NCBI RefSeq assembly: GCF_000688395.1
Contig: NZ_JIAG01000012.1
Location: 1-64,000 of the forward strand
DNA length: 64,000 bases
Origin: Haematomicrobium sanguinis DSM 21259
GTDB taxonomy: Bacteria; Actinomycetota; Actinomycetes; Actinomycetales; Micrococcaceae
Direction of reading: 5' to 3'
Under the pieces are notes generated by a model that worked only from the letters and a program-made list of their open reading frames with translations, had not been told where the DNA came from and did no database searches. Of the stretch, positions 8,568-17,107 are shown in pieces. Made by a program: the position numbers and the translations under genes. How positions within the stretch are numbered: position 1 is the first letter of the stretch; each line of letters begins with the position of its first letter.

Positions 8568-9881
8568 TTGCTAAGCGCTATAGGCCGGGCCTTTAGAACC
8601 CCAGACCTGCGTAACAAGTTGTTGTTTACGCTTGGCATTATCGCCATCTACCGCTTCGGAACGTTTATCCCCGGGCCGGGTGTGGATTATCGGAATGTGC
8701 AACAGTGTCTGGTGACCGCGGACACGACCGGCGGGCTGTTCAACTTTGTGAATCTGTTCTCCGGCGGTGCGCTGCTGCAGGTGTCGATCTTTGCGCTGGG
8801 CATCATGCCGTACATTACCGCGAGCATTATTGTGCAACTGCTGCGCGTGGTGATTCCACGTTTCCAGACGCTCTATCAAGAGGGGCAACAAGGGCAGGCG
8901 AAGCTGACCCAGTACACCCGCTACCTGACCATTGGTCTGGGGCTCTTGAACGCGACGACCGTGGTGACGCTGGCGCGCACCGGTGCGCTGTTCAATAACC
9001 AGTGTTCGCTGGATTTGATCCCGGATGATTCGCTGATGATGATTCTGCTGCTGATCATTACCTTGACCGCCGGTACCGGCCTGATCATGTGGATGGGCGA
9101 GCTCATCACCGAAAAGGGCATCGGCAACGGCATGTCCTTGCTGATCTTCACCTCGATTTGTGCGTCCTTCCCGGGTGCGATGGGTGCCATTTGGGCCGCC
9201 CAAGGGCCGACCACCTTCTTCCTGGTGATCCTGATTGGCTTGGTGGTCATTGGCGTTGTGGTGTTCGTGGAGCAGAGCCAACGCCGCATTCCGGTGCACT
9301 ACGCGAAGCGCATGGTGGGACGCCGAACCGTTGGCGGAACCAGCACCTACATCCCGATCAAGGTCAACATGGCCGGCGTGATCCCGGTGATTTTCGCGTC
9401 CTCGCTGCTGACGATTCCCGGGCTCATCGCTCAGTTCAATATGGGTAGCGGAAACCCGCCGGAATGGGTCAACTGGATTAATACGTATCTGAATACCGCC
9501 GGAGGAAATAGCCCGCTGTACCTGATTCTGATGTTCTTGTTGGTGATCGCGTTCGCGTACTTCTACGTGGGAATCACGTTCAACCCGCAGGAAGTGTCTG
9601 ACAATATGAAGAAGTACGGCGGGTTCATCCCGGGTATTCGGGCAGGCAAGCCGACCGAGAACTACTTGCAGTACGTGCTCTCGCGAATCACGTTCCCCGG
9701 GTCGATCTATCTGGGCATCATTGCTGTGATCCCGATTCTCGCGGTGGCGGCCATTGGCGCCTCGCAGAACTTCCCGTTCGGCGGTACCTCGATTTTGATC
9801 ATGGTGGGTGTGGGTCTTGAGACCGTCAAGCAGATTGACGCCCAGCTCCAACAACGTCACTACGAAGGATTGTTGCGATGA
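8568..9881 (+). CDS. secY: Protein translocase subunit SecY
   Basis: Central pore of the Sec translocon in the cytoplasmic membrane. The 437 residues show about ten hydrophobic segments. Signature blocks are GTFIPGPGVDY, GIMPYITASIIVQLL and RISVHYAKR-like RRIPVHYAKRMVGRR. Start is TTG at 8568 with CAGGAGGA just upstream, giving MLSAIGRAFRTPDLRNK, the expected N-terminus. The stop overlaps the adk start by ATGA. Confidence 0.98.
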   Translation: MLSAIGRAFRTPDLRNKLLFTLGIIAIYRFGTFIPGPGVDYRNVQQCLVTADTTGGLFNFVNLFSGGALLQVSIFALGIMPYITASIIVQLLRVVIPRFQTLYQEGQQGQAKLTQYTRYLTIGLGLLNATTVVTLARTGALFNNQCSLDLIPDDSLMMILLLIITLTAGTGLIMWMGELITEKGIGNGMSLLIFTSICASFPGAMGAIWAAQGPTTFFLVILIGLVVIGVVVFVEQSQRRIPVHYAKRMVGRRTVGGTSTYIPIKVNMAGVIPVIFASSLLTIPGLIAQFNMGSGNPPEWVNWINTYLNTAGGNSPLYLILMFLLVIAFAYFYVGITFNPQEVSDNMKKYGGFIPGIRAGKPTENYLQYVLSRITFPGSIYLGIIAVIPILAVAAIGASQNFPFGGTSILIMVGVGLETVKQIDAQLQQRHYEGLLR

Positions 9882-10453
9882 CCCGCATGTTGATTATTGG
9901 CCCTCCCGGTTCTGGTAAGGGGACGCAGGCGTCGCAGATATCTTCCCGGCTGGGGATCCCGGCGATTTCCACCGGCGATATCTTCCGCTTGAATGTGCGC
10001 GAAGCGACGCCCTTGGGTATCGAGGCGAAGAAGTACATGGACCGTGGCGACTACGTTCCGGATTCCGTGACGAACTCCATGGTGCGGGACCGGCTGGCGG
10101 CCCCCGATGTGGCCGGGGGTTTTTTGCTGGACGGGTATCCGCGGACGCTGGATCAGGTGCGAGAGCTGGATGACATCCTGGCTTCGAATGCGGTGTCATT
10201 GGATGTGGTACTGCAGCTGACCGCTGATGATGAAGAATTGGTCAAGCGGCTCAAGGGGCGCGCGGCGACCGATGGGCGCAGCGACGACTCCGAAGACGTG
10301 ATCCGGCACCGGTTGGCGCTGTACCACTCCGAGACCGAGCCCGTGGTGTCCGCGTATGACTCGCGCGGCATTGTGGTGCAGGTGGACGGGATCGGTGCGA
10401 TCGACGAGGTGACCGATCGGGTGATGGTGGCGTTATCCGCCGCCCTCGCCTAG
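9878..10453 (+). CDS. adk: Adenylate kinase, short-LID type
   Basis: Interconverts ATP+AMP and 2 ADP. The 191 residues have the P-loop GPPGSGKGTQ at 8-17, the NMP-binding ISTGDIFR and DGYPRTLDQ. The LID is short (KGRAATDGRSDDSEDVIRHR) without zinc cysteines, as in mycobacterial and other actinobacterial enzymes. It overlaps secY by 4 bases, the usual secY-adk-map order. Confidence 0.97.
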   Translation: MTRMLIIGPPGSGKGTQASQISSRLGIPAISTGDIFRLNVREATPLGIEAKKYMDRGDYVPDSVTNSMVRDRLAAPDVAGGFLLDGYPRTLDQVRELDDILASNAVSLDVVLQLTADDEELVKRLKGRAATDGRSDDSEDVIRHRLALYHSETEPVVSAYDSRGIVVQVDGIGAIDEVTDRVMVALSAALA

Positions 10454-10462
10454 GCAAATTTC

Positions 10463-10518
10463 AGCGCCTAACTCACGTTTCAGAGCCTTAGAAGGCGCGG
10501 AAACGTGAGTTTGGCGCT
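10463..10518. repeat. Imperfect hairpin between adk and map
   Basis: AGCGCC plus ACTCACGTTTC (10463-10481) pairs with GAAACGTGAGT plus GGCGCT (10500-10518), with a two-base internal mismatch. It is preceded by GGCAAATTTCA, the same bases that begin the perfect hairpin on the other side of map (11386). It looks like a drifted relative of that element. Confidence 0.75.
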
Positions 10519-10539
10519 TAAAAGTGAAGGGATAGGGCA

Positions 10540-11370
10540 ATGGCCAGGTTCGGCGCTCCAACAATTGAACTGAAGACCAACGCGCAACTGGCAGACATGG
10601 CGCGCGCCGGAGTCATCACAAGCCGGGCGCTGGACGCTGCGTCGGCTGCGGCCGTGGCCGGTGCCACCACCGCGGACGTGGATGCCGCGGCCGCGCGGGT
10701 CATCTCCGAGGCCGGAGCGACACCAAACTTCCTGGGCTACCACGGTTACCCGGCAACGGTGTGTGCCTCGGTCAATGAGGAAGTGGTTCACGGCATCCCC
10801 GGGCCTCGCGTGCTCCAGGACGGGGACATTCTCTCGATTGACTGCGGTTCCATTGTCAACGGCTGGCACTCCGATTCGGCGCGCACCGTCTTGATTGGGA
10901 ATGTGAGCGAGGCGGATCGGGAACTGTCCGAAGTCACCCGGGCTTCCCTGTGGCACGGCATCGCGGCGTTCGCGAAGGCGAGCCGGGTCGGCGAGATTGG
11001 CGACGCGATTGATGACTACGTGCGGGGTGTGTCCGGGGACTACGGCATCCTCGAGGACTATGTGGGTCACGGCATCGGCTCGGCCATGCACATGGCCCCG
11101 GATGTGCTCAACTACCGGTCGCGTCACCGCGGCCCAAAGGTGCAAAATGGCATGGCGCTGGCCATCGAACCGATGCTGGTGCTCGGCGGCCTCGAGACCG
11201 AGGTCTTAGATGATGACTGGACCGTTGTGACCGCAGACAAGAAGCGCGCCGCACACTGGGAGCACTCGGTCGCCAAGCACAAGGGCGGCATTTGGGTGCT
11301 GACCGCCGAGGACGGGGGAGCCGCGGAGCTTGCCGAGTTCGGCATCACCCCGCAGCCCATCCCCGCCTAA
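10540..11370 (+). CDS. map: Methionine aminopeptidase, type I
   Basis: Removes the initiator methionine from nascent proteins with a two-metal site. The 276 residues show the substrate His in NEEVVHGIP and the metal ligands: D in SIDCGSIV and HSDSARTV, H in GHGIGSAMHMAP, E in ALAIEPML and E in HWEHSVA. No N-terminal zinc finger. ATG at 10540; a purine-rich AAGGGA lies upstream. It is flanked on both sides by related hairpins, so it may be transcribed apart from secY-adk. Confidence 0.96.
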   Translation: MARFGAPTIELKTNAQLADMARAGVITSRALDAASAAAVAGATTADVDAAAARVISEAGATPNFLGYHGYPATVCASVNEEVVHGIPGPRVLQDGDILSIDCGSIVNGWHSDSARTVLIGNVSEADRELSEVTRASLWHGIAAFAKASRVGEIGDAIDDYVRGVSGDYGILEDYVGHGIGSAMHMAPDVLNYRSRHRGPKVQNGMALAIEPMLVLGGLETEVLDDDWTVVTADKKRAAHWEHSVAKHKGGIWVLTAEDGGAAELAEFGITPQPIPA

Positions 11371-11385
11371 GCCCGCCCAGTCGAG

Positions 11386-11459
11386 GCAAATTTCATGGCC
11401 TCCCGCACGAATCATGGTCTTATAACGCCATGAAACGTGCGGGAGGCCATGAAATTTGC
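11386..11459. repeat. 74-bp hairpin with 24-bp perfect arms between map and the ABC operon
   Basis: GCAAATTTCATGGCCTCCCG... at 11386-11409 is the exact reverse complement of 11436-11459. The 26-base loop contains a small ATGG/CCAT pairing. It lies between convergent genes and could serve as a terminator in both directions, though there is no clear T-tract. Confidence 0.85.
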
Positions 11460-11465
11460 GGGGGG

Positions 11466-12830
11466 TTAGGGGAGTTCGGGTTTGACTTGGGAGGTGTAAA
11501 TCTTCTCCAAGTCGGTCTTGAGCGTCCCAAGCGTCGAAGCGACATCGGCCTGCCGGGTCAGGATTGCGCCGGACGCATCCGCCATCTTTAGATCCCCGCC
11601 GGGCAGGAACACCCGCGCATAATCCTGTGGCCGGGTCACCGCCAACTGCTCAATGGCAGTCCCAATCAATGGGTTCGCCGCCAACAAAGTTGACGTATCC
11701 GCATTCTCGCGCACTGGCATGTACCCGGTCGCCGCCGAAAATTCCACAGTGTTTTCCGGCGAGGTTAGGAACTTCAAGAACGTCGCCGCCGCCAACTGCC
11801 GCTCCTTGGAAATCTCGCGCGGAATCCCCAATCCAGCACCGCCAGTCGGGCACACGGGGGATTCGGCCACCGAGCCACCGGGCAAGAATCCCACCCCGAT
11901 GGGCGCCTTCGCGGCCTTTTGCACACCGACCAAGGAACCGGTCGAGGACAAGGACGCGGCGACAGCCCCGGACGCAATGTCGGTAGAGACGTCATCGGAG
12001 GACACCCCCGCCCACTTGTCCTTGTACACGCTGTCTTGGGCAAACTGAAACACCTTCACGTTCGCCTCCGAGTCCGCGGTCATCGACCACTCCGAGGACC
12101 AGCCGCCCCCCTCGCCCCACAGCAAATTCTGGAAGGTCCAGCCGGCATAGTCCTTGGGCGCCGGGTGGTAGTACGCGTTCTTGAACCCGGACACCGAAGC
12201 GTTCGCCGATTGAATCTTCGGCGCCCACTCGGCAAATTCGGCCCACGTCTTCGGTGCGCGGTCCGGCACCCCGGCCGCCTTGAACTGATCCTTGTTGTAG
12301 TAGAACAGCGGCGTGGAGCGCGCATAGGGGACGGCCCATTGCTTGCCGTCATACTGATAATCCGCGAACAGCCCCTTCCGGTACGTCGCCGGATCTTCAT
12401 CCACGGCCACAAACAACTCGTCCAGCGGAATGATCGACTTCGCCAGGAAATACCGGAACCACCACACATCGGAGAACACCACAATGTCCGGCAGATCGGT
12501 GCCCGAGCCGGCGACCTGGAACTTCTGCGCCACCTCCTCATAATTGGAGCCCGCGGTCACCAAGTTCACCTTGATATCTGACTGCGCCGCATGAAACTTC
12601 TCAATGATCTTCTTCTCCACCTCCTGGCTCTTGCCCGGGTGGTTGGACCAGAAGGTGATTTCGGCGGCCGGTTTCACCCCGGAAAAGTCGAGGTCAGCTT
12701 CGGTGGCTGGCGCGTCGGCCGCGGAGGTTGAGGGCCCTGCGCACCCGGCGAGGGCGGCGGCCCCGATGCCGAGTCCGGCAAGGGTGAGGAAGCCGCGGCG
12801 GTCAAAGAGCGGGCTCATAGAGTTGGACAT
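11466..12830 (-). CDS. ABC transporter substrate-binding lipoprotein (sugar/glycerol-3-P type)
   Basis: Extracellular binding protein for a carbohydrate-type ABC importer. The 454 residues start with a lipoprotein signal containing RR (DRRGFLTLAG) and the lipobox LAGC, giving lipidated C30. The mature part begins a family-1 solute-binding fold (AEITFWSNHPGKSQEVEKK) and includes DLPDIVVFSDVWWFRYF, reminiscent of UgpB-type proteins. It is the last gene of a three-gene leftward operon after two permeases. No ATPase is encoded here, so a shared MsiK/UgpC-like ATPase elsewhere is likely. Substrate is not certain; glycerol-3-phosphate or an oligosaccharide both fit. Confidence 0.85.
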   Translation of the reverse strand: MSNSMSPLFDRRGFLTLAGLGIGAAALAGCAGPSTSAADAPATEADLDFSGVKPAAEITFWSNHPGKSQEVEKKIIEKFHAAQSDIKVNLVTAGSNYEEVAQKFQVAGSGTDLPDIVVFSDVWWFRYFLAKSIIPLDELFVAVDEDPATYRKGLFADYQYDGKQWAVPYARSTPLFYYNKDQFKAAGVPDRAPKTWAEFAEWAPKIQSANASVSGFKNAYYHPAPKDYAGWTFQNLLWGEGGGWSSEWSMTADSEANVKVFQFAQDSVYKDKWAGVSSDDVSTDIASGAVAASLSSTGSLVGVQKAAKAPIGVGFLPGGSVAESPVCPTGGAGLGIPREISKERQLAAATFLKFLTSPENTVEFSAATGYMPVRENADTSTLLAANPLIGTAIEQLAVTRPQDYARVFLPGGDLKMADASGAILTRQADVASTLGTLKTDLEKIYTSQVKPELP

Positions 12831-12884
12831 GGTTGCCTTTCGGTGGTGGTTGAGTTTGCTGATGTACGACGGCGTGTTCCCGGC

Positions 12885-13805
12885 TTAACCGGTCGTGGAA
12901 CCTTGTGTGAGCCCAGTGACAATATGCCTTTGCAGCATGGCGAACACGATGAGCACCGGTACCACGACGAGCACGGCACCGGCCATCAATGTGCCAAAGG
13001 ACGCGAGCGAGGACTCGTTATTGCGCAAGAGCGTGAGACCGACCGGCAACGTCATCATTTCGGCGCGGTCGGTGATGATGAGCGGCCACAGGTAGTCGTT
13101 CCACTCATTGACAATCGTGACCAGCGCAACGGTGGCGATGGCCGGACCCGATACCGGGACCACGACTTGCCAGAGCCGGCGAAAGTGCCCAGCGCCATCC
13201 AGTTGCGCAGCTTCCAGCATCGATGCGGGCAGCGTGAGAAAGTGTTGGCGCAAGAGGAAGGTGCCAAAGGCGGTCCCGAGCCCTGGCAGGATGATTCCCC
13301 AATACGTGTTCATGCCGCCCCACCCGGCGATGAGTTGAAAGTTCGGCAGAATCGAGACCTGCGGCGGCACCATGAGTGCGACCAGGATGAAAAAGAACAC
13401 CCAGCGTTTACCAGGAAAGCGAATGAAAACGAGCGCGTACGCAGTCAGGATCGCGAGGACAACCTTGATGCTGGCACCCAGAACCGTGACGATCGTCGAA
13501 TTCAAGAACAGCCGCCCGAAGGACACCGTGCGGGAAGCTTCCACGTAATTTTGGAACGTCGGATTCTCCGGAAACAGCGTGGGGGACAGTGTCACGATTT
13601 CGTCGGTCGGTTTGAGCGACGCGCTGACCATCCACAGCAGCGGAAGCGCAACTATCAAGGTGGCGATGATGAGCGGAACATACGATCCGACGAGGGTGCC
13701 CACCAGATTCTGCGCGGTGAAGATGCGTTTACGTGGCGGCGGGGCGCTCACCAAGGGAGAGCGCGACGGTGCTTGCGTGTCGGGGCTTGTCGAGACCGTG
13801 CTCAT
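12885..13805 (-). CDS. Carbohydrate ABC transporter permease (UgpE/MalG type)
   Basis: Inner-membrane permease with six predicted helices in 306 residues. The EAA loop is EAAQLDGAGHFRRLWQVVVPVSGP (shown in part as EAAQLDGAGHFRRLWQ), the contact site for the ATPase. The N-terminal segment after FTAQNLVGTLVGSYVPLII is membrane-embedded, followed by LWMVSASLKPTDE, typical of MalG/UgpE. It overlaps the preceding permease by 4 bases and is 54 bp before the binding-protein gene. An ACGACGGCG motif sits in that gap (12866-12874). Confidence 0.9.
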   Translation of the reverse strand: MSTVSTSPDTQAPSRSPLVSAPPPRKRIFTAQNLVGTLVGSYVPLIIATLIVALPLLWMVSASLKPTDEIVTLSPTLFPENPTFQNYVEASRTVSFGRLFLNSTIVTVLGASIKVVLAILTAYALVFIRFPGKRWVFFFILVALMVPPQVSILPNFQLIAGWGGMNTYWGIILPGLGTAFGTFLLRQHFLTLPASMLEAAQLDGAGHFRRLWQVVVPVSGPAIATVALVTIVNEWNDYLWPLIITDRAEMMTLPVGLTLLRNNESSLASFGTLMAGAVLVVVPVLIVFAMLQRHIVTGLTQGSTTG

Positions 13806-14734
13806 GAATAGTGCACCTTCCGTTCCACGAATCGGAACTGCACCGCGGTCATGATCAGGAGCAGAACAAACAATACGACCGAGATCATTGCGGAGTATCC
13901 GGCGCGGTTGTAGCCACCAAAGGCTTGAATGTAGGCCTCATAGATCAGGGTCTGGGTGCCGTTTCCGGATGGGGTCATGATGCGGATCAGGTCAAAAGCC
14001 TGGAGTGAGGAGAGAACCGAGGTGATGAGCAAGAAGAACGTGGTGGGAGACAAGAGCGGGAACACCACGTGGAAGAAACGGGTGAGGCCGGTCGCCCCGT
14101 CTAAGGAGGCCGCCTCCATGACGTCCTTTGGCAGGGACTGTAACCCGGCCACGTAGACAATCGCGCAGTAGCCGAGCGTCTTCCAGGTGTACACGATCAT
14201 GACCATGACGAGGGCAAGTGTGGGGTTGTTAAACCACTCCGGGCTGGGGGCGCCGAACCACATGCGCAGCACGCTGGAGAGGAGACCGTACGTCGGGTCG
14301 AAAATGTACAACCAGACTAGGCCAACGCCCACGCCGGATAGGACGTACGGTGCAAAGACGGTCGCCCGTGCAAACGTTGTTCCCGGCACATTGCGATTGA
14401 GCACCACCGCCAATGCCAAGCCGAGCCCCATGGGGGCGAGGACCGTGACCAAAGTGAATATCGCCGTCGTGCTTAAGACGGTGGCCGCGTCCCCGGAGGT
14501 GAAGAATTCAATGTAATTAGCGAGGCCGACGGGCGTGGCGGTGCGGGAGCCGAGTGTCCAGTCGAGGGTGGAGAAGTAGGCATTGTTCACCAGCGGGATG
14601 TAGGTGAACATCAAAATGAGCGCGACGTTCGGGGCGACGAACGCAAGGAAGATCCAAAAGTCGCGGCGGGTTTGACGGCTGCGGCGGCGAACGGGTGGTG
14701 GTGCGCTCGCGGCAGCCTGGCTATGGACAGGCAC
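13802..14734 (-). CDS. Carbohydrate ABC transporter permease (UgpA/MalF type)
   Basis: First gene of the leftward importer operon; 310 residues with six predicted helices. The signature FWIFLAFVAPNVALILMF, PLVNNAYFS and the EAA loop EAASLDGATGLTRFFHVVFP mark the MalF/UgpA class. GTG start at 14734, giving MPVHSQAAASAPPPVRRRS before the first helix. It overlaps the next permease by ATGA. A site matching TGTGA-N6-TCACA lies about 130 bp upstream, suggesting cAMP-receptor-type control. Confidence 0.9.
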   Translation of the reverse strand: MPVHSQAAASAPPPVRRRSRQTRRDFWIFLAFVAPNVALILMFTYIPLVNNAYFSTLDWTLGSRTATPVGLANYIEFFTSGDAATVLSTTAIFTLVTVLAPMGLGLALAVVLNRNVPGTTFARATVFAPYVLSGVGVGLVWLYIFDPTYGLLSSVLRMWFGAPSPEWFNNPTLALVMVMIVYTWKTLGYCAIVYVAGLQSLPKDVMEAASLDGATGLTRFFHVVFPLLSPTTFFLLITSVLSSLQAFDLIRIMTPSGNGTQTLIYEAYIQAFGGYNRAGYSAMISVVLFVLLLIMTAVQFRFVERKVHYS

Positions 14735-15144
14735 ACGGCCACTTCAACGGGTCAATGGGTCTAATAGGTGGCGGCGAGGTAAACGCGGCGCGAACACTTT
14801 GCTGAGAGCGAACGGTCACGCTCATCTCCACGTGGACATATTGGGACGAGGGAACCCCATGATGTGATATAGTTCACAAGCGTTTCGAGGTTGATTGGGT
14901 ATTTGGGGGTTGGCGTGCTGAAGACTTTTAAAATTATTGCAAATGGGGCCCCGTCTGGTCAGGTGGTTGCGGGTTGAACTTTTTCGCGGATCCTTCCGAT
15001 GCGCGGCCAATAGAGAGAATGTCCGTAACGTTCACACGCTCTGATCTAGTCAGTGAGTGAGTTTCAGCCCTGTACGTCCTCGGGTATCTGACTTCGTTGG
15101 GCTATTTGAGATTTCTGAACGACCGACCTTTAGAAGGAGCGATT
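14735..15144. other. Gene-free divergent region upstream of the ABC operon
   Basis: About 410 bp with no credible gene, more A+T-rich than the surroundings between 14850 and 15050. It must hold the promoter of the leftward importer operon and that of the rightward small gene. The one recognisable site is the GlxR/CRP-type palindrome at 14863. A TTCGCG/GTAACGTTCAC-rich stretch (14990-15040) may hold further sites, but none is clear. Confidence 0.55.
14863..14878. promoter_or_regulatory. GlxR/CRP-type operator
   Basis: TGTGATATAGTTCACA matches the TGTGANNTANNTCACA consensus described for corynebacterial GlxR at every fixed position. It is about 130 bp upstream of the importer operon, consistent with carbon-source-dependent control. 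A second full match lies at 57459. Confidence 0.6.
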
Positions 15145-15444
15145 TTGTCACAGGAATTTTTAAGCACAGTACATGCGGAGCCACGATGGGGAGTTGAGCA
15201 CCCAAGATATCGTGTTAATTTTTGGGCACGTCCGGCGAGTGGGCAGGGTTGGAGTCAGGATGCTCAAATACTCGTGGGATTCGCCGACATTGATCAGGTA
15301 TTGTCATGGATTCGTGAGAAGGCCGGGGGGCGACGCTTTGAGCTTTTTGTCGAGATGGATGATGAAGAATATCTCGGATATTCGGTTCCGCGTACAGCCG
15401 GGCTCATAAGGCTTTTGGGGGAGAACCCAAACGCCGGATGGTGA
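15145..15444 (+). CDS. Small protein of unknown function
   Basis: Encodes 99 residues beginning MSQEFLSTVHAEPRWGVEHP. Start chosen at TTG 15145 because AAGGAG lies 5 bases upstream; an in-frame TTG at 15097 would add 16 residues. The protein is rich in aromatic and acidic residues (YRVNFWARPASGQGWSQD, FELFVEMDDEEYLGYS). No signal peptide or membrane segment is visible. The family is not recognised. The gene is isolated between the ABC operon and infA, in locally A+T-richer DNA with uncommon start and rarer codons, so recent acquisition is possible. Confidence 0.55.
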   Translation: MSQEFLSTVHAEPRWGVEHPRYRVNFWARPASGQGWSQDAQILVGFADIDQVLSWIREKAGGRRFELFVEMDDEEYLGYSVPRTAGLIRLLGENPNAGW

Positions 15445-15524
15445 GAGGTGGGATGGCTCTCAGGTACACGGAGCGCGAACTTTGTACCGGGCTGAACGCT
15501 ACCGCCGAAAAGGCGCACACTCGA

Positions 15525-15588
15525 AATCGACTGTGCAGATAATGCATGCTTACGCGGCGTGTCGTGTGCGTGTTCCGCACAGTCGATT
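15525..15588. repeat. 64-bp hairpin element, forward copy
   Basis: AATCGACTGTGC at 15525-15536 pairs with GCACAGTCGATT at 15577-15588. The 40-base interior (atgcttacgcggcgtgtcgtg...) is nearly the reverse complement of the interior of the copy at 57165-57229, so the two are the same element in opposite orientation. It follows the small gene at 15145 and precedes the infA promoter. Confidence 0.8.
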
Positions 15589-15626
15589 GTGGGGAGGGGC
15601 GGGCAGATTGGCGGATCGACGCGCAA

Positions 15627-15632
15627 TAGAGT
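15627..15632 (+). promoter_or_regulatory. Candidate -10 for infA-rpmJ
   Basis: TAGAGT, identical to the candidate rplN -10, about 110 bp before infA. A TTGGCG at 15608-15613 is too close (13 bp) to be a good -35. The downstream TTGACTGT is shared with the secY promoter region. Confidence 0.35.
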
Positions 15633-15741
15633 ACAGTTGACTGTTGGTTATCTGCGCTCTGCTGTGCCCTCTTTCTGGAATCAAATCCCGAACGTCGGCG
15701 TTGTGTTATGCGTAGAAAAACACAAAGAGTTAGCGGAGGAT

Positions 15742-15963
15742 ATGGCCAAAAAAGACGGAGTCATCGAAGTCGAGGGCACAGTCAGTGAAGCTCTCCCGAA
15801 CGCGAATTTCCGCGTTACGTTGGAGAACGGTCACGTTGTGCTTGCCCACATTTCGGGGAAGATGCGTCAGCACTACATCAGGATTCTTCCTGAAGACCGC
15901 GTAGTGGTGGAGCTGAGCCCATATGACCTGACTCGTGGACGTATTGTCTACCGCTACCGCTAG
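15742..15963 (+). CDS. infA: Translation initiation factor IF-1
   Basis: OB-fold factor that occupies the A site during initiation. The 73 residues ([20 protein letters not shown] to [11 protein letters not shown]) are of canonical length and sequence. ATG at 15742 is set by GGAGGA ending 2 bases upstream; the frame is open further upstream but non-homologous. rpmJ follows after 12 bp, the start of the alpha-operon block. Confidence 0.97.
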   Translation: MAKKDGVIEVEGTVSEALPNANFRVTLENGHVVLAHISGKMRQHYIRILPEDRVVVELSPYDLTRGRIVYRYR

Positions 15964-15975
15964 TCAAAGGAAATC

Positions 15976-16089
15976 ATGAAGGTTCAACCAAGCGTTAAGC
16001 CGATCTGCGATAAGTGCAAAGTGATCCGCCGCAACGGCCGGGTCATGGTGATCTGCGAAAACCCGCGCCACAAGCAGCGCCAAGGCTAA
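15976..16089 (+). CDS. rpmJ: 50S ribosomal protein bL36, zinc-binding form
   Basis: A 37-residue protein, [19 protein letters not shown] then [18 protein letters not shown]. It keeps the four zinc ligands C11, C14, C27 and H32, so it is the C+ paralogue. It lies 12 bp after infA with AAAGGAAA upstream of its ATG. A 9-bp perfect stem (16096-16117) follows the stop. Confidence 0.97.
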   Translation: MKVQPSVKPICDKCKVIRRNGRVMVICENPRHKQRQG

Positions 16090-16095
16090 GAACCG

Positions 16096-16117
16096 CTGGT
16101 CGGCTCCCGCCGACCAG
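16096..16117 (+). terminator. Stem-loop after rpmJ
   Basis: CTGGTCGGC pairs perfectly with GCCGACCAG around a TCCC loop, 6 bp after the rpmJ stop. There is no T-tract, so it could be a partial terminator, an RNA-stability element or part of the rpsM leader. Confidence 0.55.
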
Positions 16118-16139
16118 GGTGCACAGCCCACGCAACGCT

Positions 16140-16279
16140 TGAAACGCACAGTAAATACATATAGGTAACGCAGGAACATCACGTTCCACACCCCCGGGCA
16201 CGGAGGCCGGGGACCCTCGCGAACAAGCGAGGGAACGCGTTGCCTCAGACCTCCGCAAAGTATCAAGGAGACAGCCAGT
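16140..16279 (+). promoter_or_regulatory. Promoter and structured leader of rpsM-rpsK
   Basis: TTGAAA (16140-16145) followed 15-17 bases later by TATAGG/TAGGTA could be a promoter. Downstream, CCCCGG/CCGGGG (about 16192-16212) and CCCTCGC/GCGAGGG (16214-16233) form adjacent hairpins before the rpsM ribosome-binding site (AAGGAGA). Structured leaders here could mediate ribosomal-protein autoregulation, but no known class was recognised. Confidence 0.4.
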
Positions 16280-16648
16280 ATGGCCCGTCTAGCAGGAGTG
16301 GACATCCCACGCGAAAAGCGCGTGGAAATTGCCCTGACTTACATTTACGGCGTGGGCAAGACCCGTGCACACGAAACCCTCGCGGAGACCGGCATCAGCC
16401 CGGACACCCGCGTAAAGGACTTGAGCGACACCGAGCTCGTTCAACTCCGCGACTACATTGAAGGCAACTACAAGGTTGAAGGCGATCTTCGCCGCGAAGT
16501 AGCTGCTGACATTCGCCGCAAGGTGGAAATTGGAAGCTACGAGGGCATCCGCCACCGTCGTGGTCTGCCGGTACGCGGTCAGCGCACCAAGACCAACGCC
16601 CGTACCCGCAAGGGACCCAAGAAGACCGTGGCAGGTAAGAAGAAGTAA
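16280..16648 (+). CDS. rpsM: 30S ribosomal protein uS13
   Basis: Small-subunit head protein contacting the 50S and tRNAs. The 122 residues start [20 protein letters not shown] and carry [20 protein letters not shown] and the basic tail [14 protein letters not shown] preceded by AAGGAGA. It has its own leader after rpmJ and is followed by rpsK after 50 bp. Confidence 0.98.
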   Translation: MARLAGVDIPREKRVEIALTYIYGVGKTRAHETLAETGISPDTRVKDLSDTELVQLRDYIEGNYKVEGDLRREVAADIRRKVEIGSYEGIRHRRGLPVRGQRTKTNARTRKGPKKTVAGKKK

Positions 16649-16698
16649 ACCGGGAGCTTTCAACGCCCCGGGGCAACCACGTTTTGTAGGAGAAACAC

Positions 16699-17097
16699 AT
16701 GCCCCCAAAGTCGTCAGCGGCCCGTAAGCCGCGCCGCAAGGACAAGAAAAACATTGCGCTGGGTCAAGCGCATATCAAGAGCACCTTCAACAACACCATC
16801 GTCTCCATCACGGACCCGACCGGTGCCGTCATCTCCTGGGCTTCTTCCGGCGAGGTCGGCTTCAAGGGTTCGCGTAAGTCGACCCCGTTCGCCGCGCAGA
16901 TGGCAGCCGAGCAGGCCGCCAAGCGCGCCCAGGAACATGGTGTGCGCAAGGTTGACGTTTTCGTCAAGGGACCGGGCTCGGGTCGCGAAACCGCGATTCG
17001 TTCGCTGCAGGCCACCGGTCTTGAGGTCGGCTCCATCCAGGACGTGACCCCGGTTGCGCACAACGGATGCCGCCCGCCGAAGCGTCGCCGCGTCTAA
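16699..17097 (+). CDS. rpsK: 30S ribosomal protein uS11
   Basis: Platform protein of the 30S subunit. The 132 residues include the signature [20 protein letters not shown] and [15 protein letters not shown], ending [14 protein letters not shown] with GTAGGAGAAA upstream. In most actinobacteria rpsD follows; here a stem-loop and then rpoA follow instead. Confidence 0.98.
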   Translation: MPPKSSAARKPRRKDKKNIALGQAHIKSTFNNTIVSITDPTGAVISWASSGEVGFKGSRKSTPFAAQMAAEQAAKRAQEHGVRKVDVFVKGPGSGRETAIRSLQATGLEVGSIQDVTPVAHNGCRPPKRRRV

Positions 17098-17107
17098 TGC
17101 TGTGTGA

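Noticed and set aside
8571-9860. 429-codon open frame antisense to secY
   Set aside because: Its translation is His/Gln/Arg-rich with no recognisable fold; it mirrors the codon bias of secY, which is unmistakable.
14822-15010. 62-codon leftward frame in the ABC upstream region
   Set aside because: No ribosome site, low-complexity translation, and it covers the GlxR-type site.
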